From Bacillus sp. MYb209 (lineage in GTDB: Bacteria; Bacillota; Bacilli; Bacillales; Bacillaceae_G), in the NCBI RefSeq assembly GCF_002975175.1, contig NZ_PCNZ01000007.1, forward strand, positions 1 through 64,000: DNA of 64,000 nt, written 5' to 3'. Below the pieces are notes generated by a model, which worked only from the letters and a program-made list of their open reading frames with translations, did not search any database and was not told where the DNA came from. Numbering within the stretch: position 1 is the stretch's first letter; each line of letters opens with the position of its first letter. Of the stretch, positions 10,660-23,264 are shown in pieces. A program made the translations under genes and the position numbers.

Positions 10660-10686
10660 GAAAGCCCCTTTTGAAGGGGCTTTTAT
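10660..10686 (+). terminator. terminator of the glg operon
   Basis: AAAGCCCCTT and AAGGGGCTTT form the stem, followed by TATTTATT. It starts 3 nt after the glgP stop codon. Confidence 0.9.
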
Positions 10687-10727
10687 TTATTCACTTTTAA
10701 AGCAGGGATACGCTTGCTTAGAAAAAT

Positions 10728-10758
10728 AAAACGAGCTTAAGGATATTAAGCTCGTTTT
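10728..10758 (-). terminator. terminator of the 44-residue membrane protein gene
   Basis: AAAACGAGCTTAA and TTAAGCTCGTTTT form a perfect 13-bp stem with a 5-nt loop. On the minus strand it is followed by a T-rich run. It can work in both directions. Confidence 0.85.
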
Positions 10759-10769
10759 ACTTATGTTGC

Positions 10770-10904
10770 TTAAGAAAGGTAAGGCAAGAATGTATATATT
10801 ATACCTGTTCCGCCATACTCCCCTGTCGCAAAGTATGAAAATGTAAAGAAACCTGTAAACGAAAAAATTATTATAAGAAAAAGTGCAAAGAAAAATTTTA
10901 GCAT
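10770..10904 (-). CDS. 44-residue single-span membrane protein, unknown function
   Basis: The frame starts at an ATG (complement of 10902-10904) with GAGGGGA seven bases upstream. It has a consensus promoter (TTGGAA-N17-TATAAT, 10941-10969) and is followed by a perfect hairpin terminator, so it has all the parts of a real one-gene unit. The product begins MLKFFFALFLIIIFSF, one hydrophobic helix of about 22 residues, and ends in a short tail with TGEYGGTG. No family is recognised. Confidence 0.75.
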   Translation of the reverse strand: MLKFFFALFLIIIFSFTGFFTFSYFATGEYGGTGIIYTFLPYLS

Positions 10905-10940
10905 GTAAGGTCCCCTCATCCGAAAGTAATTTCATAGATT

Positions 10941-10969
10941 ATTATAGTATACAAATATTTAATTTCCAA
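10941..10969 (-). promoter_or_regulatory. sigma-A promoter of the 44-residue gene
   Basis: On the minus strand, TTGGAA (10969-10964) and TATAAT (10946-10941) are separated by 17 bases. It lies just beyond the end of the lipase gene, about 37 bases from the start codon. Confidence 0.75.
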
Positions 10970-10980
10970 TTGTTTACTGG

Positions 10981-11703
10981 TTAAAAATGAGAGGTCAGAC
11001 ATGTTTTGTATGTTGTAATGGAATGATTATTCGTAATGGATTTTGTATTTTTCGTAAATGTCATGTTGTGATGGACGTGTGCATATTCCCAGTCTTTCTC
11101 ATTAAAATGGACATTTCTTGGAGGGAGAAGAGGAACGACATCGAATAAATTGACAAAACGAAAGCTACTAGCTACTTGCAGTTTATAATAATTTCGAAAG
11201 GCGATATCTCCAACTTTTGGAGAGGCAAAGGTATAAAGACCGTACTGTGCGAAGGCAGTATTTATACGTGCATCTAGTATGTGTAGTGTAGCGAGTGCAC
11301 CGCCTAAGCTATGGCCTGTTGCAAGAAGTTTCTTATGGGCTGGTAATGACACGAGCATATCCATAATAGAATCCCGGCAAGATTCATAAATTGAAAGAAA
11401 GCCGTTATGAACATTTCCGCTATTTAAAGCGTATGGGTATGGTCTTTGGTTGACGAGTGAATCGATAATCCAATCTGTATCTGTTTGTGTGCCCCTAAAA
11501 GCTACAATAATCGTATCTTCAGATTCTAATATGAACCCAAACCATTCCATCGTTTGAATCGCTTTTCCTTGAAAGCCTTGTACATATTGGAATCCATCAG
11601 GTATTTCAAAAATCCCATTTTGTTTATATTGTTCATACGTTAGATCGCAGCAAGAAGCTAACAATATGGCAGTATCTTTATCAAAGGATAAAGGAGTACG
11701 CAT
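10981..11703 (-). CDS. class 3 lipase family protein
   Basis: A 240-residue alpha/beta hydrolase of the lipase class 3 (fungal lipase-like) family. The nucleophile elbow GHSLGG is at residues 130-135 with Ser132. AFRGTQ at 68-73 should form the oxyanion region. Asp188 (NLFDVVP) and His227 (NNHSITTY) are the likely triad partners. There is no signal peptide, so it is probably cytoplasmic. The ATG at 11703 is chosen because AAGGAGGG lies eight bases upstream; a TTG one codon earlier is possible. The natural substrate is unknown. Confidence 0.85.
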   Translation of the reverse strand: MRTPLSFDKDTAILLASCCDLTYEQYKQNGIFEIPDGFQYVQGFQGKAIQTMEWFGFILESEDTIIVAFRGTQTDTDWIIDSLVNQRPYPYALNSGNVHNGFLSIYESCRDSIMDMLVSLPAHKKLLATGHSLGGALATLHILDARINTAFAQYGLYTFASPKVGDIAFRNYYKLQVASSFRFVNLFDVVPLLPPRNVHFNEKDWEYAHVHHNMTFTKNTKSITNNHSITTYKTCLTSHF

Positions 11704-11781
11704 CAAGAAAGCCCTCCTTAAGAAAAGGTATAGTTCAATATATGCAGTGAGGGACTTGATTCATTCTTTTTGAAAAAAGGC

Positions 11782-11812
11782 TTGAACCTACTGTTACGTG
11801 AGGGAGTATGAT
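11782..11812 (+). promoter_or_regulatory. MerR-type promoter with 19-bp spacer
   Basis: TTGAAC (11782-11787) and TATGAT (11807-11812) are 19 bases apart. Between them lies an imperfect inverted repeat (CCT...GTTACGTGAGG). A 19-bp spacer is the hallmark of promoters activated by MerR-family regulators. It precedes the broken merR gene at 11845. Confidence 0.7.
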
Positions 11813-11844
11813 TTTTGTAAACATAGTGTTAGGAGGAGTGTAGG

Positions 11845-12001
11845 ATGAGCAAAAAGGAAGGCTATTCAATTGGTGAGTTTTCAAAGAGAACAGGCACATC
11901 AATACGGACACTACAGTATTACGAGGAACAATGAAGTGATGGAATATTATATGATTAAAAATAGTTTATATAGTCCAAAAGAAACAGATAGTTCCCTATG
12001 A
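11845..12001 (+). pseudogene. MerR-family regulator, internal deletion and frameshift
   Basis: The first 29 codons encode a clear MerR winged-helix start (YSIGEFSKRTGTSIRTLQYYEE) after a strong ribosome site (AGGAGGAG), then stop at TGA 11932-11934. The next frame continues from there as NEVMEYYMIKNS... to a stop at 12001, as expected for the C-terminal end of the same gene. Most of the DNA-binding wing, dimerisation helix and effector domain are missing. A terminator follows. The product cannot act as a normal regulator. Confidence 0.75.
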
Positions 12002-12020
12002 AGGGGACTATCTGTTTTTA
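11982..12020. terminator. bidirectional terminator between merR remnant and AIM24 gene
   Basis: AAACAGATAGTTCCC pairs with GGGGACTATCTGTTT, with a T run on the plus strand. It also lies at the end of the converging minus-strand gene. Confidence 0.85.
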
Positions 12021-12025
12021 GTGTT

Positions 12026-12808
12026 TTACTCTTTCCCATCTAAAAGGCGACCAAGTCCGCCTAAAACGCTGCCTTCACCGCTATTTTGAGCTGCTGGGCT
12101 TGTAAGACGTGCTGCTAAGCGGCTAAGTGTTAAGGACTGAATCCAAACCGTTCCAGGACCTTCTAACGTTGCGAAGAATAAACCTTCACCGCCAAATAGA
12201 GCTGTTTTTACTTTTCCAACGAATTGAATATCGTAGTTAACATCTTTTGTCATTGCAACGAGACAACCTGTATCAATGCGAAGTTTCTCGCCAGGTTTTA
12301 ATTCGCGCTTATATACAGTTCCGCCTGCATGCATGAAAGCTAGACCATCACCTTCAAGTTTCTGCATGATGAAACCTTCACCACCGAAGAAACCAGTTCC
12401 TATTTTTTTAGTAAACTCAATTCCGATAGAAACACCTTTTGCGGCACAAAGAAATGCATCTTTTTGGCAGACTACTTTTCCTTGATATTCTGTTAAATCA
12501 ACAGGAATAATTTTTCCAGGATAAGGAGCGGCGAATGATACGTGTCGTTTGCCATGACCTGTATTTGTAAATACAGTCATAAACATACTTTCACCTGTAA
12601 CGAGACGTTTACCTGCGCCCATTAATTTACCGAATAGACCACTAGATGGTCCAGAACCATCACCGAAAATCGTTTCCATTTCGATATGATCTTCCATCAT
12701 CATCATTGCGCCAGCCTCTGCGATAACGCTTTCTTCTGGATCCAATTCAATTTCAACAAACTGCATATCATCGCCATATAATTTATACTCGATTTCATGT
12801 GCTTGCAT
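12026..12808 (-). CDS. AIM24 / TIGR00266 family protein
   Basis: A 260-residue protein of the AIM24 (DUF124, TIGR00266) family. It is glycine rich and built from repeated beta segments, with motifs such as [10 protein letters not shown] near residue 29, [14 protein letters not shown] and [16 protein letters not shown] typical of the family. It has no signal peptide or membrane segment. The molecular role is not established for bacterial members. The ATG at 12808 follows GAGGTGA. It is a single gene between convergent merR debris and the csp gene. Confidence 0.85.
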   Translation of the reverse strand: MQAHEIEYKLYGDDMQFVEIELDPEESVIAEAGAMMMMEDHIEMETIFGDGSGPSSGLFGKLMGAGKRLVTGESMFMTVFTNTGHGKRHVSFAAPYPGKIIPVDLTEYQGKVVCQKDAFLCAAKGVSIGIEFTKKIGTGFFGGEGFIMQKLEGDGLAFMHAGGTVYKRELKPGEKLRIDTGCLVAMTKDVNYDIQFVGKVKTALFGGEGLFFATLEGPGTVWIQSLTLSRLAARLTSPAAQNSGEGSVLGGLGRLLDGKE

Positions 12809-12956
12809 TTTTCACCTCATCATATGTAGTAATTATATTGTACAGAAATCAAAGGAATTAGAATACTGTAGTTTTGTTAATTTTTGAATAAAAGTAGAAT
12901 GGAAATTTAAGGTTATACTAGGATTATAAAAAATGATGGGACGAAAGTGTTCTCAT

Positions 12957-12985
12957 TTGACGTTTTTGATATAGCATGATATAGT
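12957..12985 (+). promoter_or_regulatory. promoter of the cold-shock gene, long leader
   Basis: TTGACG (12957-12962) and TATAGT (12980-12985) are 17 bases apart. Transcription would start near 12,992, giving a 5' leader of about 137 nt before the ATG at 13129. Long structured leaders are typical of csp genes. Confidence 0.75.
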
Positions 12986-13128
12986 GAAAACACTATTGAG
13001 CTACATAATGTGGTACGGAAATAAAGCACGTTGTATTAAAGGCTGTAAGCTTGTTATACATTCATGTCCTTTATATCCACCTTTTCATGTGGATTCATAG
13101 TTTCATTTTTATTTAGGAGGTACATGAC

Positions 13129-13329
13129 ATGCAAACAGGTAAAGTAAAATGGTTTAACGGCGAAAAAGGTTTTGGCTTCATCGAAGTTGAAGGCGGAGAA
13201 GACGTATTCGTACATTTCTCAGCTATTCAAGGCGACGGCTTCAAAACTTTAGAAGAAGGTCAAGAAGTTTCTTTCGAAATCGTTGATGGAAACCGCGGAC
13301 CACAAGCAGCTAACGTTACAAAAAACTAA
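13129..13329 (+). CDS. cspD: cold-shock protein, CspA family
   Basis: A 66-residue single cold-shock domain that binds single-stranded RNA and DNA. The RNP1-like KGFGFIEV (residues 14-21) and RNP2-like VFVHFSAI (27-34) motifs are intact. AGGAGG precedes the ATG. It has its own promoter, a long leader and a strong terminator. The group has about five csp paralogues; cspD is the best guess from the [10 protein letters not shown] start, but the letter is less certain than the family. Confidence 0.85.
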   Translation: MQTGKVKWFNGEKGFGFIEVEGGEDVFVHFSAIQGDGFKTLEEGQEVSFEIVDGNRGPQAANVTKN

Positions 13330-13342
13330 TTAGCTAGCGAAA

Positions 13343-13377
13343 AAAAAAGCATTCCGAATTTCGGAATGCTTTTTTTA
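13343..13377. terminator. bidirectional terminator between csp and yteA
   Basis: AAAAAAAGCATTCCGAA and its complement form a near-perfect stem with T runs on both strands. It separates the converging csp and yteA genes. Confidence 0.92.
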
Positions 13378-14106
13378 TGCTTTAGAACCAGACTCATCTG
13401 AAGATAATTCACCTTTAAAGGTGCGCTCTTCAAAGTCATCAAGCAATTGTTCATATTCTTCATGTTCTTCTGTTGCGAAAACTTGTAGGTTTTTTCCATA
13501 CATATCTGTTCCAATAAAATTTTCGAAATCCTCTACATACCCAACATTTTCTTCACTATTTACGTACATGCCATTATAGTTTTTTGAATCCTGTCTTTCT
13601 AAATCGGATGGTGTTTCTGATGTTCCGTAATTTGCGACGTCTTGCCAAGCATCTTCAGCATCGTACTCTACAGAATGATCTTCGTCGTGCTTGTGAAACG
13701 AAGGAGCCAACACTTCTTCTTCAACTGGGCGCGCCTTCATATCTAATTTATTTGTAGTGTGCTGAATACACGTTGTAGCAGTTGGCATTGCTTCTAATCT
13801 TTCAAATGGAATTTCCTCACCAGACACTTCGCAAATTCCGTACGTACCCGCTTCAATTTTTTGCAGGGCATGTTTCGTATCTTCTAGCTGTTTATGCCAG
13901 AATTCGATGAGTCCGAAATCTTTCTCACGTTCGTACAATTCTGTTGCCATATCACCTGGGTGGTTGTCATAGCTAGATAATTCTCCTACTGAATCACGTT
14001 CAGATGCACGGTCTTCATTTTCATGAGTTTGTATCGTTTGTTCAATTTCTTGTTTTTGCTTTTCTAAACTCGATTTAAATTGATTTATTTGTTGTGGAGT
14101 TAACAT
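13375..14106 (-). CDS. yteA: YteA-family DksA/TraR-like protein
   Basis: A 243-residue protein of the YteA (TIGR02890) branch of the DksA/TraR family, which in Bacillus is linked to sporulation. An N-terminal coiled region (about 5-45) is followed by YDNHPGDMATELYEREKD and the zinc-finger region IEAGTYGICEVSGEEIPFER. The usual four-cysteine finger is degenerate: one Cys is in YGIC and one in TATTC, and the intervening partners are missing, as in B. subtilis YteA. The acidic C-terminal half is rich in Glu and Asp. The ATG follows GGAAGGTGG. Confidence 0.8.
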   Translation of the reverse strand: MLTPQQINQFKSSLEKQKQEIEQTIQTHENEDRASERDSVGELSSYDNHPGDMATELYEREKDFGLIEFWHKQLEDTKHALQKIEAGTYGICEVSGEEIPFERLEAMPTATTCIQHTTNKLDMKARPVEEEVLAPSFHKHDEDHSVEYDAEDAWQDVANYGTSETPSDLERQDSKNYNGMYVNSEENVGYVEDFENFIGTDMYGKNLQVFATEEHEEYEQLLDDFEERTFKGELSSDESGSKA

Positions 14107-14212
14107 AGTAGTCCACCTTCCTACAATTCAGTTTCTTTACATAGTATGAGCGTTGAGAGTAGGAATTATGAGATGAATTTCAGCCGGGAAGTCGGTATAT
14201 TCGGTATATGAA

Positions 14213-14240
14213 AAAAGGAGCCGCATAAGCAGCTCCTTTC
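14213..14240 (-). terminator. terminator of menA
   Basis: AAAGGAGC pairs with GCTCCTTT. On the minus strand the stem is followed by TTTTTTC, directly after the menA stop codon. Confidence 0.85.
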
Positions 14241-15193
14241 TATAGGAAGTATCCAAGCAATAATCCGATTCCCATTAGGAAACCGAAAATTGTATTTGTT
14301 TTTGCTGTTGAAATCATCGCAGGTACCATTTCCATTGGAATACTTTTGCCGATAAAGCCTTTCGTCGCTTTAAATGCTTTCGGTGCACTTAAGAATACGA
14401 TAAGCATCCATGGTGATACGATGTTAACGATGATTAAAGCGATTGTCCAAATGTAGGCAACGATAAACATAGAAGCAAGTACACCAACGGCTCTTTCGCG
14501 TCCAACGAGAATCGCTAACGTTTTACGACCATTTTCTTTATCACCATCTAAATCACGAATATTGTTAGATAGTAAAATTGCACCAATTAAAATGGAGCTT
14601 GGAATAGATAATAAAATCACTTCTGATGTTACTGCCCCTGTTTGGATAAAGAATGAAATACCAATAATAATGACACCCATAAATAATCCTGCTGTTAGCT
14701 CTCCAAATGGTGTGTACGCAATTGGAATGGGGCCGCCGGTGTAAAGGTAAGCAACGGCCATACAAACAAGACCGATTGCAGCAAGCCACCAGCTAGAGTT
14801 CATACAAATATAAACACCTAATAGCGTTGCGATACCTAAAAATCCGAATGCTAAGTTAAGCACGGTTTTTGGTTTAATGCCATCGCGGACGATAGCACCG
14901 CCGATTCCAACCGAACCTTCATGATCGAGTCCTCTTTTATAATCAAAATATTCATTAAACATGTTCGTTGCTGCTTGAATGAGAAGGCAAGCAAGAAGCA
15001 TCATAAAGAAAAGAGGAAGATGTATTTGATTTATACCTCCGACCTGCATTGCAAAAGCTGTTCCGATGAAAACAGGAACGAAAGCTGCTGTTAATGTATG
15101 GGGACGTAATAAACTCCACCAAATGCGCCAGCCTGTTTGCTTACTTGGCTTTTGCGCCGTAGGAGAGGAATTCGTTTCGACGTTCATTTCCAT
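14240..15193 (-). CDS. menA: 1,4-dihydroxy-2-naphthoate prenyltransferase
   Basis: MenA joins the polyprenyl chain to 1,4-dihydroxy-2-naphthoate in the membrane, giving demethylmenaquinone. The 317-residue UbiA-family protein has about eight to nine membrane helices. It has the first Asp-rich motif NMFNEYFDYKRGLDHEG and the second, NNIRDLDGDKENGRKT. The ATG at 15193 follows AAGGAGGA, so the longer frame upstream is not used. It is divergent from menF, with mirror-image -35 boxes between them. Confidence 0.94.
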   Translation of the reverse strand: MEMNVETNSSPTAQKPSKQTGWRIWWSLLRPHTLTAAFVPVFIGTAFAMQVGGINQIHLPLFFMMLLACLLIQAATNMFNEYFDYKRGLDHEGSVGIGGAIVRDGIKPKTVLNLAFGFLGIATLLGVYICMNSSWWLAAIGLVCMAVAYLYTGGPIPIAYTPFGELTAGLFMGVIIIGISFFIQTGAVTSEVILLSIPSSILIGAILLSNNIRDLDGDKENGRKTLAILVGRERAVGVLASMFIVAYIWTIALIIVNIVSPWMLIVFLSAPKAFKATKGFIGKSIPMEMVPAMISTAKTNTIFGFLMGIGLLLGYFL

Positions 15194-15229
15194 GTTGAAT
15201 CCTCCTTGGTCACATATTGTACACAATTA

Positions 15230-15336
15230 AGTGTAGAAAAAGCATCATTTAGTGTCAACGTTTATTTTCTAGGAAGAGAAGGTGAATTTCTCAGAAATGC
15301 TAAACGTTGACAGGCCTTTCCTTTGAGGTGTATCTT
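15230..15336. promoter_or_regulatory. divergent menA / menF promoters with mirror-image 12-bp arms
   Basis: TGTCAACGTTTA (15253-15264) and TAAACGTTGACA (15301-15312) are a perfect 12-bp inverted repeat 36 bases apart, and each contains the -35 box of one promoter. For menA (minus) TTGACA is followed after 17 bases by TACACT (15235-15230). For menF (plus) TTGACA is followed after 18 bases by TATCTT (15331-15336). The extra ACG/TAAACG identity upstream of each -35 suggests a shared regulator or coordinated strength. Confidence 0.7.
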
Positions 15337-15386
15337 AAAATCAAGCGTAATTATGACTATTTTTCGCCCATAGGGGGGAGACAATT

Positions 15387-19341
<3,955 letters not shown>

Positions 19342-19423
19342 TGCTTTTTTCCTTGTGAAGGAAGTTGAGCTTATAGAGAAATTAATGAGAGATCATTAAG
19401 AGTATAAAAAGGAGGTAATAGTA

Positions 19424-20242
19424 ATGACTATTGAATGGGTAAAAGAAGGAAATTACGAAGATATTATTTATTCAACATACAATGGCATCGCAAAGATTTC
19501 GATTAACCGTCCTGAAGTACATAACGCATTCCGTCCTAAAACGGTAATGGAGTTAATCAATGCTTTTGCGCACGCTCGTGATGATGCAAATGTTGGCGTT
19601 ATCATTTTAACAGGTGAAGGTGGACGTGCATTCTGTTCTGGCGGCGACCAAAAAGTTCGCGGTCATGGTGGATATGTAGGCGACGACCAAATCCCACGTT
19701 TAAACGTATTAGACTTACAACGTCTAATTCGCGCAATCCCTAAACCAGTTATCGCAATGGTAGCAGGTTATGCAATCGGTGGTGGACACGTACTTCATAT
19801 CGTATGTGACTTAACAATCGCTGCAGACAACGCTGTATTCGGACAAACAGGTCCTAAAGTAGGAAGCTTTGACGGCGGATATGGAGCTGGTTATTTAGCT
19901 CGTATGGTAGGCCATAAGAAAGCTCGTGAAATTTGGTACCTATGCCGTCAATATAGTGCACAAGAAGCGCTTGATATGGGCTTAGTAAACACAGTTGTAC
20001 CATTAGAAGAGCTTGAAGCAGAAACAGTACAATGGGCACAAGAAATTTTAGCAAACAGCCCAATGGCACTTCGTTTCCTAAAAGCTGCATTCAACGCAGA
20101 CACAGACGGTTTAGCTGGTATTCAACAACTAGCTGGAGACGCAACGTTATTGTACTACACAACTGACGAAGCAAAAGAAGGCCGCGACGCGTTCAAAGAA
20201 AAACGCAGTCCCGACTTCGGTCAATTCCCTCGTTTCCCTTGA
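19424..20242 (+). CDS. menB: 1,4-dihydroxy-2-naphthoyl-CoA synthase
   Basis: MenB closes the second ring of the naphthoquinone, acting on o-succinylbenzoyl-CoA. The 272-residue crotonase-fold protein has [19 protein letters not shown] (oxyanion hole), [10 protein letters not shown] and the C-terminal [14 protein letters not shown] typical of MenB. Codon use is strongly biased, more than in its neighbours, suggesting high expression. AAAGGAGG precedes the ATG. It stands 82 bases after menH and is followed by tandem repeats rather than directly by menE. Confidence 0.96.
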   Translation: MTIEWVKEGNYEDIIYSTYNGIAKISINRPEVHNAFRPKTVMELINAFAHARDDANVGVIILTGEGGRAFCSGGDQKVRGHGGYVGDDQIPRLNVLDLQRLIRAIPKPVIAMVAGYAIGGGHVLHIVCDLTIAADNAVFGQTGPKVGSFDGGYGAGYLARMVGHKKAREIWYLCRQYSAQEALDMGLVNTVVPLEELEAETVQWAQEILANSPMALRFLKAAFNADTDGLAGIQQLAGDATLLYYTTDEAKEGRDAFKEKRSPDFGQFPRFP

Positions 20243-20519
20243 TCAAAAGCGGAAGCGGCTCGTTTAGAATGTGAGGGGGATGGAGCTTCTGACAAAGAGG
20301 CGCTTTTTGCCTCGTAGGAAGAAGCGAAGCCACCGAACATTCTAGCCGCTGTAGCTGGATGAGATCAAAAGCGAAAGCGGCTCGTTCAGAACAAGAGGGC
20401 GTTGGAACTCCTGACGAAGAGGCGCTTTTTGCCTCGCAGGAAGGCGTGAAACGACCGACTGTTCTAGCCGCTGTAGCTGGATGAAACCAAAAGCGGAAGC
20501 ATCTCGCACAGAATGTGAG
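20241..20519. repeat. 122-bp tandem repeat, two full copies and one partial
   Basis: Copy 1 (20241-20362) and copy 2 (20363-20484) are both 122 bp and start GATCAAAAGCG and end GTAGCTGGATGA. A third, partial copy begins at 20485 (AACCAAAAGCGGAAGC). Each copy holds a small hairpin (GAGGC...GCCTC). The repeats are richer in GC than the surrounding genes and contain no gene. They fill the menB-menE gap. Similar GC-rich AAGCG repeats are common in Bacillaceae genomes; I cannot give a family name. Confidence 0.85.
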
Positions 20520-20554
20520 ACGCAACCGAAGATCAAACCAGAAACAAAACAACT

Positions 20555-20588
20555 AAGAGACTTGATTTCATATCAAGTCTCTTTCTTT
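20555..20588 (+). terminator. terminator-like hairpin immediately before menE
   Basis: AAGAGACTTGAT and ATCAAGTCTCTT form a perfect 12-bp stem with a 5-nt loop, followed by TCTTTC. It ends only a few bases before the menE ribosome site (AAAGGAG, 20592-20598), so it can either end the menB transcript or act as an attenuator of menE-menC. Confidence 0.7.
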
Positions 20589-20607
20589 CATGAAAGGAGA
20601 ATGGATG

Positions 20608-22053
20608 ATGGAGACGATGCCTAATTGGTTAATGCAACGTGCATTTTTAACACCTGATCGCACTGCAATTGAAATAGAGGACGAGAAGATTACTTTCGTG
20701 CAGTTACATGAAAAAGTAGTATCTGTTTGTGAACACCTTTCGCATGTAGGAGTGAAGCGGGCGCAAAAGGTGGCTGTTCTGATGAAAAATGGTATGGAGA
20801 TGATTACAGTTATTCACGCCTTATCTTACGTAGGGGCAGTAGCTGTGCTTTTAAATATGCGTCTTTCAAGAGAAGAGCTACTTTGGCAAATGGATGATGC
20901 TGAAGTTGTTTGTTTAGTGACGGATCAAGAGTTTGAGACGAAAAATGTTCCGGTATATTCATTTGCTGAAGTGATGCAAGGACCGAAGGCGGAAGCATCT
21001 ATACAAGAAGAATTCTCTTTAGAAGAAGCGATGACAATTATTTATACGTCAGGGACGACAGGGAAACCGAAAGGCGTTATTTTAACGTACGGTAATCACT
21101 GGGCAAGCGCAGTTGGTTCCGCGCTTAATTTAGGACTTCGCGAAGATGATTGTTGGTTAGCCTGTATGCCAATGTTCCATGTTGGTGGGTTATCTCTTTT
21201 AATGAAAAATATTATGTATGGTATGCGCATTTTACTCGTTCCAAAGTATGATGCTGATTTTATTCATAAAGCACTTCAAACGAGGGGCGTTACGATTATT
21301 TCTGTCGTTTCTAAAATGCTAACAGATTTATTAGAACGACTTGGAGCGGAAACATATCCAACTACTTTACGATGCATGTTACTTGGGGGAGGACCAGCAC
21401 CGAAACCGTTATTAGAAACGTGTGTAGAAAAAGGAATTCCTGTTTATCAAACGTACGGTATGACAGAAACGTCTTCGCAAATTTGTACGTTATCAGCAGA
21501 TTATATGTTAACGAAAGTAGGATCAGCTGGAAAACCACTATTTCAGTGTCAGCTACGTATTGAAAACGATGGTGTAGTTGTGCCGCCCCGTGCTGAAGGA
21601 GAAATTGTTGTAAAAGGACCGAACGTAACAGGTGGCTATTTTAATCGTGAAGATGCGACGCGAGAGACAATTCAAAATGGCTGGCTTCATACGGGTGACC
21701 TCGGTTATTTAGATGAAGAAGGATTTTTATACGTGTTAGATCGCCGCAGTGATTTAATTATTTCTGGCGGGGAAAATATATATCCAGCTCAAATTGAAGA
21801 AGTATTACTTTCTCATCAGGCGGTAGTGGAAGCGGGTGTTGTCGGTATGAAGGATGAAAGTTGGGGACAAGTACCAGCTGCTTTTGTTGTAAAAAGTGGA
21901 GAGGTAACAGAAGAAGAAATTCTTCGTTTTTGCGAAGAGAAATTAGCGAAATATAAAGTGCCGAAGAAAGTATGTTTCTTAGAGGAATTACCACGAAATG
22001 CTTCAAAGAAATTGTTAAGACGAGAGTTAAGACAATTAGTGGAGGAGATGTAG
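20608..22053 (+). CDS. menE: o-succinylbenzoate-CoA ligase
   Basis: MenE activates o-succinylbenzoate with ATP and CoA. The 481-residue adenylate-forming enzyme has the P-loop-like [13 protein letters not shown] near residue 145, YGMTETSSQ near 290, the hinge region [13 protein letters not shown], and the C-terminal catalytic Lys context [11 protein letters not shown]. The ATG at 20608 is used because AAAGGAG lies about ten bases upstream. No promoter is visible between the preceding hairpin and the gene. Its stop is directly followed by menC. Confidence 0.93.
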   Translation: METMPNWLMQRAFLTPDRTAIEIEDEKITFVQLHEKVVSVCEHLSHVGVKRAQKVAVLMKNGMEMITVIHALSYVGAVAVLLNMRLSREELLWQMDDAEVVCLVTDQEFETKNVPVYSFAEVMQGPKAEASIQEEFSLEEAMTIIYTSGTTGKPKGVILTYGNHWASAVGSALNLGLREDDCWLACMPMFHVGGLSLLMKNIMYGMRILLVPKYDADFIHKALQTRGVTIISVVSKMLTDLLERLGAETYPTTLRCMLLGGGPAPKPLLETCVEKGIPVYQTYGMTETSSQICTLSADYMLTKVGSAGKPLFQCQLRIENDGVVVPPRAEGEIVVKGPNVTGGYFNREDATRETIQNGWLHTGDLGYLDEEGFLYVLDRRSDLIISGGENIYPAQIEEVLLSHQAVVEAGVVGMKDESWGQVPAAFVVKSGEVTEEEILRFCEEKLAKYKVPKKVCFLEELPRNASKKLLRRELRQLVEEM

Positions 22054-23160
22054 GTGGAAATAAAAAAAGCGACACTTTATATAACGGAAATGCCACTTGT
22101 CATTCCGTTTGCCGCAAGCTACGGGACTTACGAAAAACGTGAAAGTATCGTCATTGAATTAGAAGACACGGATGGATACATTGGTTTTGGTGAAGTCGTT
22201 GCATTTTCCGAGCCTTGGTATACGGAAGAAACGGTGAAGACAGCGCTACATGTACTTCAGGATTTTTTATTACCAGATTTATTGAAAGCTGAAATCCCTC
22301 ATCCGAATGAAGTACCGTCTTTGTTCAAACATATAAAGAGAAACCGAATGGCAAAGGCCGGAATTGAAGGTGCCGTTTGGGATTTATATGCGAAGCGTCA
22401 AAAGAGGTCATTAGCGACATTACTTGGCGGAACGAAGTCTGAAATTGAAGTCGGCGTTGTGATTGGGATCAATACGATTCAGACGATACTTAAACAAATC
22501 GAGAAGTACGCGGAAGAAGGATACGAGCGTTTTAAAGTGAAAATAAAGCCAGAGCATGATTACGAATTGCTGAAAGAAATTCGAAAAGAGTTTCCGAATA
22601 TACCATTAATGGCTGATGCAAATTCAGCTTACACATTAGCGGATACAGAGAAATTGAAACGACTAGATGAATTCCAATTGATGATGATTGAACAACCATT
22701 AGCGGATTATGATTTTCTTGATCATGCACAGTTGCAAAAGAAAATCGAAACACCGATTTGTCTAGATGAAAGTATCCATAGTTTAGAAGACGCGCGTGTT
22801 GCCATTACGCTTGGCAGTTGCCGCATCGTTAATATTAAACCAGGGCGAGTGGGCGGATTAACAGAATCCATTCAAATCCATAATTATTGTATGGAGTATA
22901 ACATACCAGTTTGGTGCGGCGGTATGGTGGAGATGGGGATTTCGCGAGCGCAAAATGTTGCTCTCGCTTCGCTGCCGAACTTTACGATTCCAGGAGATAT
23001 ATCTGCTTCTAGTAGACATTGGGAGAAGGATATTATTTCACCGGAAGTGACGCTAGAGGGCGGGAAAGTGATTGTACCGCAAAGTATTGAACGTGAGTAT
23101 GAAGTTGACCGCGGAAGATTGGAAGAAATAACGAAGCAGCGGATTGTGTTTGAAAGATGA
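22054..23160 (+). CDS. menC: o-succinylbenzoate synthase
   Basis: MenC dehydrates SHCHC to o-succinylbenzoate. The 368-residue enolase-superfamily enzyme (MLE subgroup) has FKVKIK with the catalytic KxK lysine near residue 162. It also has the metal ligands in LMADANSAY, MIEQPL and CLDESI, and NIKPGRVGG with the second-face lysine. The start is a GTG touching the menE stop (no gap), with GGAGG inside the end of menE. Members of this subgroup can also racemise N-acylamino acids. The context supports MenC. Confidence 0.9.
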   Translation: MEIKKATLYITEMPLVIPFAASYGTYEKRESIVIELEDTDGYIGFGEVVAFSEPWYTEETVKTALHVLQDFLLPDLLKAEIPHPNEVPSLFKHIKRNRMAKAGIEGAVWDLYAKRQKRSLATLLGGTKSEIEVGVVIGINTIQTILKQIEKYAEEGYERFKVKIKPEHDYELLKEIRKEFPNIPLMADANSAYTLADTEKLKRLDEFQLMMIEQPLADYDFLDHAQLQKKIETPICLDESIHSLEDARVAITLGSCRIVNIKPGRVGGLTESIQIHNYCMEYNIPVWCGGMVEMGISRAQNVALASLPNFTIPGDISASSRHWEKDIISPEVTLEGGKVIVPQSIEREYEVDRGRLEEITKQRIVFER

Positions 23161-23166
23161 AATAAC

Positions 23167-23195
23167 AAAGGTTACTCTTATGAGTAGCCTTTTCT
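23167..23195 (+). terminator. terminator of the men operon
   Basis: AAGGTTACTC and GAGTAGCCTT form a stem with a 4-nt loop, followed by TTCTTATT. Confidence 0.8.
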
Positions 23196-23197
23196 TA

Positions 23198-23227
23198 TTG
23201 TACAAATTGGATAGACTAGTTTACAAT
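23198..23227 (+). promoter_or_regulatory. promoter of the vanRS-like operon
   Basis: TTGTAC (23198-23203) and TACAAT (23222-23227) are 18 bases apart, 37 bases before the regulator's start codon. Confidence 0.55.
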
Positions 23228-23264
23228 CGAGCGTATGAAAACGGAATGAAGTAGGGGGATTAAA

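Noticed and set aside
20193-20552. Long minus-strand frames across the menB-menE repeats
   Set aside because: They come from the GC-rich 122-bp repeats; the peptides repeat with the DNA and have no ribosome sites.
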